From Gammaproteobacteria bacterium (GTDB taxonomy: Bacteria > Pseudomonadota > Gammaproteobacteria > Magnimaribacterales > D2472), in the NCBI GenBank assembly GCA_002721465.1, contig PBKO01000003.1, positions 14,218-55,711 on the forward strand: DNA of 41,494 nucleotides. Direction: 5' to 3'. Position 1 is the first letter of the stretch. Each line of letters starts with the position of its first letter. Of the stretch, positions 28,793 to 36,971 are shown piece after piece. The notes under the pieces were generated by a model. That model had not been told where the DNA came from. It searched no databases and saw only the letters and a list, made by a program, of their open reading frames with translations. The position numbers and the translations under genes are program-made.

Positions 28793-28987
28793 ATGGCAGA
28801 TAAAAAACAAACCAAAGTATATTTAATACCAGAAGATGAAACTAGAGATAGTCATACCTATCACTATACTGCTATTAAAACTAGAAAATTTACTCTTGAA
28901 AATAAAAAAATGAGATTAAAAAAGTTTAATCCTGTTAAAAGAGTGCATGAATGGTTTGTAGAAGCTAAGCTCCCACCTCATAATTAA
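28793..28987 (+). CDS. rpmG: 50S ribosomal protein L33 (divergent, Cys-free)
   Basis: TAIKTRKFTLENKKMRLKKFNPVKRVHEWFVEAKL matches the L33 core (..TKNKR..P.KLELKKFDPVVR.HV.YKEAK). Confidence 0.85.
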   Translation: MADKKQTKVYLIPEDETRDSHTYHYTAIKTRKFTLENKKMRLKKFNPVKRVHEWFVEAKLPPHN

Positions 28988-30090
28988 TCTTTAGTAAGTC
29001 TTAACGTTGTAGAAGAAATATCGTCTCTGAAACTTTTCTCTTCAAAACCTGTGCATCGATCTTTAATGACGTCAGGGACTGAAATTTTATCTAAAGAAAC
29101 AAATTTTTTACCAACTTTTCTTCCAAAGACTAAGAAATTAATATTATGATCGTTGAATCTTTGGATATGTTCAATCATATTATCGTAGCTATCATAAAAT
29201 TTTTCATCAAAAACTCTCATTAAGGTATCTGCGCCAATAATAAACACTGAATTAGGAAACATTTTTGCTTTTTCACTAAAACGTCCCGCAGATGTAAGCA
29301 ACCAACTTTCATTATTTTGAAATTGATCTATTGTTCTTTTGATTTCATAGAATGTGAGAGGAGGCTTATCAGCATTATTTGCACAAATTTCAAATGTTGT
29401 ATGAAGTCCAGTTCTTTTCTCAGCAATATCTTTCATTTTCAAATGACCTTCATGCAAAGGATTAAACGATCCAGGAAAAATCAACTCAGGAGCATTTTTA
29501 ACATTTGAAATGTAATCTACTTTATTATTAAATAACTTTTTCCATGATTTTTCTGCATCTATCTGTTCGATTTTAATTTCTTCAGCATGATCAGGAAATG
29601 GATAATCAAGTCTGCATGAGCTTGCCAAAAGACTTATAGCATACTCTGTAATAAGCTCCTCTTCTTGTTGACGAGTTCTTGATCCTTTTTCAAGAAAGCA
29701 CTCAACATATTTTGTATAACTTTCTGTTTGAGCAACAATATAAAATTTATGATCACCAAGTTTAGTGTATGTTGTTGCTAAATTTGCTGTAATTGCGAAG
29801 CCAATCAAATGTTTCTTTTTAGTTTTTGCTTCAACCTCACAGGATTTCTTATAAGCATTCGCAGCCATACTAAGACATGTATCTAGAGAGCAGTAATGAT
29901 CAGGGATTTTCTTCAAGAAAATATTCATCGACTCTTTTGAGTAGGGTATGTAGGATTCAATAATAGTATTACTTGCGCCTGGTACTTCTAATAATGATGA
30001 AATGGCATTAGTACCACCACCACTTGATACAAAAGTTATTTTGTATGGTGACTTATGAATTTTCTTTATTATTTTTTTTATTTGTTTCAA
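28984..30090 (-). CDS. fusion of CinA/PncC-like domain with cytidylyltransferase-like (NMNAT-type HxGH) nucleotidyltransferase
   Basis: N-terminus VSSGGGTNAISSLLEVPGASNTIIESYIPYSKES resembles CinA C-terminal amidase; C-terminus FPGSFNPLHEGHLKM, FIIGADTLMRVFD, DDISSTTLR are nucleotidyltransferase motifs. Confidence 0.82.
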   Translation of the reverse strand: MKQIKKIIKKIHKSPYKITFVSSGGGTNAISSLLEVPGASNTIIESYIPYSKESMNIFLKKIPDHYCSLDTCLSMAANAYKKSCEVEAKTKKKHLIGFAITANLATTYTKLGDHKFYIVAQTESYTKYVECFLEKGSRTRQQEEELITEYAISLLASSCRLDYPFPDHAEEIKIEQIDAEKSWKKLFNNKVDYISNVKNAPELIFPGSFNPLHEGHLKMKDIAEKRTGLHTTFEICANNADKPPLTFYEIKRTIDQFQNNESWLLTSAGRFSEKAKMFPNSVFIIGADTLMRVFDEKFYDSYDNMIEHIQRFNDHNINFLVFGRKVGKKFVSLDKISVPDVIKDRCTGFEEKSFRDDISSTTLRLTKD

Positions 30091-30151
30091 GAGTCTATAA
30101 ATTTTTAAGTATTTTAACCCAATTATTGATTTTGGTTGTTAGAATTAAAAC

Positions 30152-31009
30152 ATGAAATTAGTTTATAGGTTAATGTTTTTGCAAGTGCTTTTTTTAAGCA
30201 CTTTAATCTTTGCTGATGCAAAGATCACTACCTTTGCTTATTGGGACAAACCAGATGTTGATTTATGGTATTCACTTCCTAAAGAGATTAATAAAAACAC
30301 AAAAGTGTTATTTGTAATTCATGGCGCATCGAGAGATGTTAAACGCTATTTCAGAGCAGCTTACAAAGAAGCAAAAGATAAAAACGTAATTTTGGTTGTT
30401 CCTCACTTTAAAAAAGAAGATTTTCGTTATTACTATACCTTAGGTATGTCAACGAATGATGGTGAGATTATTTCAAATGACAATAAACATTTGACATCCT
30501 CAATATCATCTTTCTTCAAATATTTTCAAAGCAAATATCAACTTTTTCAAAAATCATATTTGATATATGGATTTTCCGGCGGATCACAATTCGTTCATAG
30601 ATATATGATGTATGGAGACGATCAAGCCATTGACAAAGCTGCCATTGGAAGTGCAGGTTGGTATACTTTTATAAATAGTGAACCATTCCCATATGGCATT
30701 AAAGATAAACCAATTGATAAAGATCGCATGGCAAGATTTATGTCTAGAGAAGTGCTATTTCTTTTGGGTGAAGAAGACAATAGTCCCAACCACTCTTCGC
30801 TAAATTCAAGCAAGGGTGCTATGAATCAAGGCAATAACAGGCTTGAAAGGGGAATTAGATATTTTCAAAATTTAACTAAAGCATCTGAAAAGCTTGAACT
30901 ATCATTTAGGTGGAGATACAAGCTGGTAAAAGGCTTAGATCATGATACATATGGAATGACAGAAAATGCTTTGCCTTATTTGCTTTCAGATCAAGATTAT
31001 GAAAATTAA
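30152..31009 (+). CDS. secreted alpha/beta hydrolase
   Basis: Signal peptide; VLFVIHGASRDVKRYFRAA, nucleophile elbow YGFSGGSQFVHRYMM, terminal His region GLDHDTYGM. Confidence 0.8.
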   Translation: MKLVYRLMFLQVLFLSTLIFADAKITTFAYWDKPDVDLWYSLPKEINKNTKVLFVIHGASRDVKRYFRAAYKEAKDKNVILVVPHFKKEDFRYYYTLGMSTNDGEIISNDNKHLTSSISSFFKYFQSKYQLFQKSYLIYGFSGGSQFVHRYMMYGDDQAIDKAAIGSAGWYTFINSEPFPYGIKDKPIDKDRMARFMSREVLFLLGEEDNSPNHSSLNSSKGAMNQGNNRLERGIRYFQNLTKASEKLELSFRWRYKLVKGLDHDTYGMTENALPYLLSDQDYEN

Positions 31010-32502
31010 AGAGTATTTTCTTCTATAAATTCTTCAGCTTTTTCAAATATCATTTTTTTTCTATCTAATTTCATATTTGATAATGATCTAGTCATGACTG
31101 CAAGCCTTGGATTTGATTCAAAAAATTTTAAATTTCTTTCAACAAACCTCCAGTAAAGACCATCAACCACATCACACCAGTCACCTTTTTTATAATTCGA
31201 CATTCTAAGCATATAACTAGAACCACAAATATATGGTTTGGTAGAAAATATTCCTCCATCAGCATATGAACCCATACCATATACGTTTGGAACCATGACC
31301 CAGTCATAAGAATCAATATACATTTCCATAAACCATCTATACATTTCATTTGGATTGATACCAGTAAGATTCATAAGATTAGCAATTATCATTAGTCTAT
31401 TAATATGATGAGTATATGCATACTCATTAGATTCTTTTATAGCATCATCTAGAGGAGGGATGCCTGTAGAGCCTTCATACCAATTATTATTGAGTTTTAA
31501 TTTATGTGACCAGTAATTTAAATTTTTGTACTGCGGCATATTTTCCCAGTAAACACCTCTTATAAATTCTCTCCAACCAAGAACCTGTCTAATAAAACCT
31601 TCAACAGAATTAATTGGGATTTTGCCATTGGATTTTCGGTATCTATCTTCTGCTTTTTTTATGCAAAATTCAGGATCTAATAAACCAGAGTTTAAATATG
31701 GAGAAAGCAAAGAATGAAACATAAATGTATTGTCTTTGTTAATAGCATCTTGAAACGAACCATAATTTTCAAAAAATCTATTTAAAAAATCTTCTAAAAG
31801 AAGCTCTGCGTCTTTGTGGGTAGTTGCCCAATTAAAGTTTTCTAGATTTCCAAATGATTTTGGAAAACACTCTTCAACATCAACCATTGTGTTAAATGTA
31901 GTTTTGTTTGATTTTAGTATTTTTCTACTTGGTATTTCTGATTTTAACTGTGAAATACCTTTTCTGTTTTCTTTATCAAAATTCCATTTTTCTCCCACTG
32001 GCTTTTGATCATCTGTCATTAAAATATCGTATTTTTTTCTTAACCATCTATAGTAATATTCTTGTATTCTAGTTTTCTTATCTGAGGCCCATTCTTCAAA
32101 GTCAGAATCAGATGAAATAAATTTTTTATCATCCAATATTGATAATTCAACATCATTTGATTGGCAAAAAAACATTAGGTCTTTGTAAACTTTAAAATCA
32201 GAAGGTTTTGAAATTAATATTTTTTCAAAGTCATTATCATGAAGAATATCTTTTAAATAGTCAGCTAATCTTCGATTTTCACCCTTAGATACTCTATGGT
32301 GAATAATATTTTTATGAGTTTGTTTAGATACTAAACTTCTAAATGCACTTAATAATAATACTAATTTATGCTTATGATGTTTTATTTCATAAAAAGTATC
32401 AATTGGCTCGTAAAACAATAAAAAATCATTGGTATCTATATCTATCAGAACAGGATTATTCTTAGATAATTGATCAGGAAATATAATACGTAAAGACTTC
32501 AT
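31006..32502 (-). CDS. cryptochrome/photolyase family protein, FeS-BCP (deoxyribodipyrimidine photolyase-related)
   Basis: IIFPDQLSKNNPVL, MFHSLLSPYLNSGLLDPEFCI, VEGFIRQVLGWREFIRGVYW, YTHHINRLMIIANLMNLTGINPNEMYRWFMEMYIDSYDWVMVPNVYGMGSYADGG, YICGSSYMLRMSNYKKGDWCD (FeS Cys region). Confidence 0.95.
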   Translation of the reverse strand: MKSLRIIFPDQLSKNNPVLIDIDTNDFLLFYEPIDTFYEIKHHKHKLVLLLSAFRSLVSKQTHKNIIHHRVSKGENRRLADYLKDILHDNDFEKILISKPSDFKVYKDLMFFCQSNDVELSILDDKKFISSDSDFEEWASDKKTRIQEYYYRWLRKKYDILMTDDQKPVGEKWNFDKENRKGISQLKSEIPSRKILKSNKTTFNTMVDVEECFPKSFGNLENFNWATTHKDAELLLEDFLNRFFENYGSFQDAINKDNTFMFHSLLSPYLNSGLLDPEFCIKKAEDRYRKSNGKIPINSVEGFIRQVLGWREFIRGVYWENMPQYKNLNYWSHKLKLNNNWYEGSTGIPPLDDAIKESNEYAYTHHINRLMIIANLMNLTGINPNEMYRWFMEMYIDSYDWVMVPNVYGMGSYADGGIFSTKPYICGSSYMLRMSNYKKGDWCDVVDGLYWRFVERNLKFFESNPRLAVMTRSLSNMKLDRKKMIFEKAEEFIEENTL

Positions 32503-32521
32503 TTTTTAATTATAATTCATC

Positions 32522-33265
32522 ATGATGAAATTCTTTTTTAAAACATTAATAATATTTTTTATTTTTTCATGTTCTGACAGTAAAGATAAATCTTTTTTGG
32601 AAGCTAACTTATTAGTTAATCCAGAGTATAAATTTTCAGATCAATTTATGTATTGCAATTTTAATAAAGGCTTTAACGTATTAAATCTTGAATCATTTTT
32701 ATCAGGATTTATTGAAGATAAGTTCATTGAAGACACTGATTCTTTTGATCTGTCTGTTTTGTTTGCTGATTCAACAAATATAAATGAATTTATTTTCAAA
32801 CTTAGAAATTACTCAAGCAATAATATTTATGAAACTTTTATAGAAAAACTTAGCAATAAAGGTTTTGATGAAATCGCATCTTGTAAATTTAATGAAGAGC
32901 AATTAAGAGGCTATTTAGTTTTAGAGTTAGATAAAAAGATTGATAACTCTTCTTATACAAGCGAAATACTAAATTGTAATTACAACGAGGGTTATAATTT
33001 TGGAACATTTAGAATCGCTCTTGATAGGTTTGTAAGTGAGATTAAAAAGCAAGATATATTATACGAAGCTGAATATCTTCAAAATGATAAATTAGAATCA
33101 AGTTTTATATGGATAAATAAGTATTATGAGGATGATTATTTAGACATGCTTACTGATAAGTGGATTACTAATGATAATGCATCAGGAATAAAAGAGGAGT
33201 TTTCTGAAAATGCAATTTGTGAAGGTTCAAAGATTTATAATTCGTTCCTAATCTCAAAAATATAA
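32522..33265 (+). CDS. putative lipoprotein, two-module secreted paralog family
   Basis: Lipobox-like FFIFSC; two repeats YCNFNKGFN...SCKFN and NCNYNEGYN...AICEG. Confidence 0.72.
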   Translation: MMKFFFKTLIIFFIFSCSDSKDKSFLEANLLVNPEYKFSDQFMYCNFNKGFNVLNLESFLSGFIEDKFIEDTDSFDLSVLFADSTNINEFIFKLRNYSSNNIYETFIEKLSNKGFDEIASCKFNEEQLRGYLVLELDKKIDNSSYTSEILNCNYNEGYNFGTFRIALDRFVSEIKKQDILYEAEYLQNDKLESSFIWINKYYEDDYLDMLTDKWITNDNASGIKEEFSENAICEGSKIYNSFLISKI

Positions 33266-33318
33266 AAGTAAATAAGAAGAAATTACACTTCTTTTTGATT
33301 ATAATCTCTCAACTGAAA

Positions 33319-33394
33319 GCGGGTGTGGTGTTAATGGCTAGCACAATAGCCTTCCAAGCTATTGGTACGGGTTCGAATCCCGTCACCCGCTCCA
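33319..33394 (+). tRNA. tRNA-Gly(TCC)
   Basis: GCGGGTG acceptor, ATAGC-CTTCCAA-GCTAT anticodon arm, CGGGTTCGAATCCCG T-arm, CACCCGC, encoded CCA. Confidence 0.97.
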
Positions 33395-34150
33395 TTAACT
33401 TCTGATTACAGTACCTTTAAAACTAATTCCTTCGAGATTCTGATTTTGATTACACGAAACCATTGCCTGAGCCTTTGCAGGTAGATCAGTTGATTCCCAT
33501 ATTTCAGTATCTGATGCTTTGTCAGCATCAGAGCCCCATAAATCTAACCAAACAAAATCTGGTTTAGGATCATCAGGCACAAACATTGGCTCGAGAAGTA
33601 CATACCAATGATAATCGGAGAATGATTCAATGTTAGCTAATTCAGATCGATATGAGTCTAAGTCACTCATTGCAAAACCTTCATTAAAGTTACAAAAGAA
33701 AAAAGAATTTACAAATGAGCCAGTATCATTTTGTTTTTTTGGAATCCTTCCTGTAGTAGGCTTAAAAAGATAAACATTATCTAAGTCATATTGCATCACT
33801 CCATCAATAGCAGTATCCCAATCTGATTGATAGCTACTACCTTCCCAAGCATTCCAACATTCATCCCTTGCAGATTGAGATGTCCATAAATGAACCCATA
33901 TGAAATCATATCCTTCGTTTGCTGCTTCTGGAGTAAGAATATTTGCACCATTAAGTCTACAATTCATCTCGTCTAGCATTGTATTCCACATAGTAATTAA
34001 CCCAGCTAAATTTTGTGCAGAAAAATTTGGACCAGCTTTCATCCAGGTGTATTCAACCATTGATTCTGGCTGTGAAGATGCTTCTTGTTCACTTTGAGAG
34101 CAAGCACCTATTAAAAAAAGAGATGTAAGTAATAGAAATGATTTTTTCAT
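33395..34150 (-). CDS. putative lipoprotein, two-module secreted paralog family
   Basis: Lipobox-like LIGAC; MVEYTWMKAGPNFSAQNL resembles the 5173 ORF; FFFCNFNEGFAMSDLDSYRSEL matches the 32522 ORF; closing AMVSC. Confidence 0.78.
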   Translation of the reverse strand: MKKSFLLLTSLFLIGACSQSEQEASSQPESMVEYTWMKAGPNFSAQNLAGLITMWNTMLDEMNCRLNGANILTPEAANEGYDFIWVHLWTSQSARDECWNAWEGSSYQSDWDTAIDGVMQYDLDNVYLFKPTTGRIPKKQNDTGSFVNSFFFCNFNEGFAMSDLDSYRSELANIESFSDYHWYVLLEPMFVPDDPKPDFVWLDLWGSDADKASDTEIWESTDLPAKAQAMVSCNQNQNLEGISFKGTVIRS

Positions 34151-34210
34151 AATATATAAATTGTTTTATACCTATTTATAACATATTTAAAATAATTAAA
34201 AATCTTATTT

Positions 34211-34241
34211 TAAAAAAAAAGCAGGCTTATTTGCCTGCTTT
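34211..34241 (-). terminator. intrinsic terminator downstream of the prepilin peptidase gene (minus strand)
   Basis: Minus strand reads aaagcaggc-aaataa-gcctgcttttttttt. Confidence 0.82.
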
Positions 34242-34287
34242 AAGACCTAGGGGACATGAAATAAAGAGGATTTTCAAAGGCCTATAC

Positions 34288-35139
34288 TTATAGGACTAAA
34301 AAATTATCTAAAAGTTCAAAATTTTTCGTTACGAAATATATTATGCTTCCAAGAATTAAAAAAGATCCAAATGGTAGCCTATTGTCATAAACTTCTTTAT
34401 TAATGAGAAAGAAAATACATCCTATTAGCGAGCTTACAAGCAATATAAAACTAAGTGATACTGGACCAAATATGCTTCCAATAGCACCAAATAAAATAAA
34501 ATCACCACCACCAATTCCGTCTTTTTTTCGAATTAATCTATAAAAGAAATTAACTGACCAAAGTGTAAAAAATCCAAAAAAGAATCCATAAAGAGAGAAA
34601 AGTAAACCATTAACATTTAACAAATTAAAGAAGCTATCAACAAACATATTGTAGAAACCATTTGTTGTAAGACCAATTAAAATTAAAGATATGTTTAACC
34701 CAAAAGGCAAATAAAAAAATTTTAAATCTAAAAAAAATAAAATATAATACAAAAAGAATATTAAAAAAGTGATATAAAAAAATAAACTTAGTCCGTACGA
34801 ATAAACTAAAATTAGACCAATTAGTAAAAAAGATATTTCTGCAAGAGGGTATTCTATTGAAATCTTTTCTCTGCATTTAATACATTTGCCTAATTGAAAT
34901 ATAAATCCTAACAAGGGTATGAGATATAGAGGATTTATTTGATTTTTACAGTTTGGACAAAAAGATCTTGGATAAAAAATATTTAATTTTTTTTTATTAA
35001 GTATCTTTGGGTTTGATCTATGAATTACACTTTGTGCAAAACTACCAACACACATGCAAGCAAAAGCAATTATAAATAATTCTAGGTTTGAAAATGAATC
35101 AAAATCTCGATATTGATTGAATTCATAAATATTTAACAA
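34288..35139 (-). CDS. prepilin peptidase (type IV leader peptidase, A24)
   Basis: RSFCPNCKNQINPLYLIPLLGFIFQLGKCIKCREKISIEYPLAEI and KKDGIGGGDFILFGAIGSIFG active-site GxGD region. Apparent TTG start. Confidence 0.92.
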   Translation of the reverse strand: MLNIYEFNQYRDFDSFSNLELFIIAFACMCVGSFAQSVIHRSNPKILNKKKLNIFYPRSFCPNCKNQINPLYLIPLLGFIFQLGKCIKCREKISIEYPLAEISFLLIGLILVYSYGLSLFFYITFLIFFLYYILFFLDLKFFYLPFGLNISLILIGLTTNGFYNMFVDSFFNLLNVNGLLFSLYGFFFGFFTLWSVNFFYRLIRKKDGIGGGDFILFGAIGSIFGPVSLSFILLVSSLIGCIFFLINKEVYDNRLPFGSFLILGSIIYFVTKNFELLDNFLVL

Positions 35140-35140
35140 C

Positions 35141-35230
35141 TTATTTTTTTCTAGTTATATAGAAACAAAATGTAAGTAACAATAATACTGGAAGGGCATA
35201 TATCCCAATTATAATTAACTTATCAATCAT
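35141..35230 (-). CDS. putative 29-aa single-TM microprotein
   Basis: MIDKLIIIGIYALPVLLLLTFCFYITRKK; start codon overlaps the ggt stop region (ATGATTGA) and the stop lies next to the prepilin peptidase TTG start; below the ORF-track length cutoff. Confidence 0.5.
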   Translation of the reverse strand: MIDKLIIIGIYALPVLLLLTFCFYITRKK

Positions 35231-36971
35231 TTATTTCACCAGAAGCATATGCATCAACTCTTCTAAAATCTCCATAACCATAAAACTTTTTGTCTTTATA
35301 CATTATTAGTTGAAGACATGTTAAAGGATCTGTTATTACAATACTATAATTCATGTCCTCTAGTTCTTTTCTTGTTTTGTTATCTAGGGAATATTCGATT
35401 TCTAGAATATCTGGGAACCACTGATGATGAATTCGACGAGCTTTTGTTGTTTCCTCAAGATTCATGTCAAAATCAATTATATTTAATATAGATTGAAGAA
35501 CAGCAGATATGATCCTTGATCCACCAGGGCTGCCCGTAGTAAAAAATAATTCATTATTTTTCATAACTATAGTAGGTGTCATTGAACTAAGAGGCCTTTT
35601 GTTTGGTGCAATCTCATTTGCTTCGGCTCCGAGTAAATTAAATTGATTGGGTATACCAGGCGCAGCCGAGAAATCATCCATTTCATTGTTCATTACAATA
35701 CCTGTTCCCTTAATTACAACACCTGACCCAAAAGTTGAGTTAAGTGTATATGTAGATGAAACGATATTTCCATCTGAATCAGCGACTGAAAAATGAGTTG
35801 TTTCATGGCTTTCTGTTTCAAGATACATACCAGGTTTTACTTCACCAACTGGTTTAGATTGACCAATTTCAATATCATTGAAGATCCTTTTTCCGTACTT
35901 CTTACTAGTAATTTTCTCAATAGGGACATCGTAGAAATCTGGATCACCTAAATACTTTGATCTATCAGAGTAAGCATATTTCATAACTTCTGTTAGCAAA
36001 TTAATATATTCTTTCGAATTATGATTCACTTTTTTTAAATCATAATTCTCTAAGATATTTAACATTTGGATGATGTGCAATCCACCAGATGAGGGAGGAC
36101 CCATAGTAATAACATTATTACCTCGGTATTGCGATATTAAGGGTTTTCTCCAAACAGGATTATAATTTTCTAAATCTGATTTTGTTATAAGTCCATTATT
36201 GTCTTTCATTGCTTTAGCAATTTTGTTTGCAACAGAGCCTTTATAGAATCCATCTCTTCCTTTTTCGGAAATAATTTTAAGTGTTTTTGCTAAATCAGTT
36301 TGAATTAACAATTTTCCTTCAAAATTGGGATAGGATACTTGAAATATATTTTTTGTTTCATTAAAAAAAGATAATTTTTCATTATATTTAAATAAAATAT
36401 CTGCTAAGAAGGGTGTAATCTCAAAACCTTTTTCAGCAAGATTAATAGCATCCTCTAATAAAACAGACCAAGGCAGAGAGCCAAATTTTTTATGAACATC
36501 CCATAATCCTGCAACAGTTCCTGGCACGCCAATTGAAAGATAACCAAAAGTCGATAACATCTGATCATTAAATGAACCATCTTGATTCAAGTACATATCT
36601 TTTGTAGATAATAAAGGAGCTTTCTCTCTGTAGTCTATTGAGTATGATTTTTCAGTTTCTTTATCATACATGACCATAAACCCACCACCACCTATGTTTC
36701 CAGCTCTTGGAAGAACTACTGCTAAGGTAAATGCAATTGCAATAGATGCATCATATGCATTACCACCTTTATTAAGTATTTTTTCTCCTACTCTGGTAGC
36801 TAAAAAATGTTGAGTGGACACCATTCCATTATTGCTCTCAGCAGTCTCAATCTGTGCAGGCGAATACCCAAGGGTATTCATATAGGCTATGGGATCAGAC
36901 CCAGATATATTAAGAGATAAAACAGAACAAATTAAAAGAGAAACGATTGTTCTTTTACATAAGATTTTCAT
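35223..36971 (-). CDS. ggt: gamma-glutamyltransferase (gamma-glutamyltranspeptidase)
   Basis: NGMVSTQHFLATRVGEKILNKGGNAYDASIAIAFTLAVV, GGGGFMVMYD, ETTHFSVADSDGNIVSSTYTLNSTFGSGVVIKGTGIVMNNEMDDF (catalytic Thr), SSMTPTIV, TGSPGGSRIISAVLQ. Confidence 0.97.
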   Translation of the reverse strand: MKILCKRTIVSLLICSVLSLNISGSDPIAYMNTLGYSPAQIETAESNNGMVSTQHFLATRVGEKILNKGGNAYDASIAIAFTLAVVLPRAGNIGGGGFMVMYDKETEKSYSIDYREKAPLLSTKDMYLNQDGSFNDQMLSTFGYLSIGVPGTVAGLWDVHKKFGSLPWSVLLEDAINLAEKGFEITPFLADILFKYNEKLSFFNETKNIFQVSYPNFEGKLLIQTDLAKTLKIISEKGRDGFYKGSVANKIAKAMKDNNGLITKSDLENYNPVWRKPLISQYRGNNVITMGPPSSGGLHIIQMLNILENYDLKKVNHNSKEYINLLTEVMKYAYSDRSKYLGDPDFYDVPIEKITSKKYGKRIFNDIEIGQSKPVGEVKPGMYLETESHETTHFSVADSDGNIVSSTYTLNSTFGSGVVIKGTGIVMNNEMDDFSAAPGIPNQFNLLGAEANEIAPNKRPLSSMTPTIVMKNNELFFTTGSPGGSRIISAVLQSILNIIDFDMNLEETTKARRIHHQWFPDILEIEYSLDNKTRKELEDMNYSIVITDPLTCLQLIMYKDKKFYGYGDFRRVDAYASGEIND

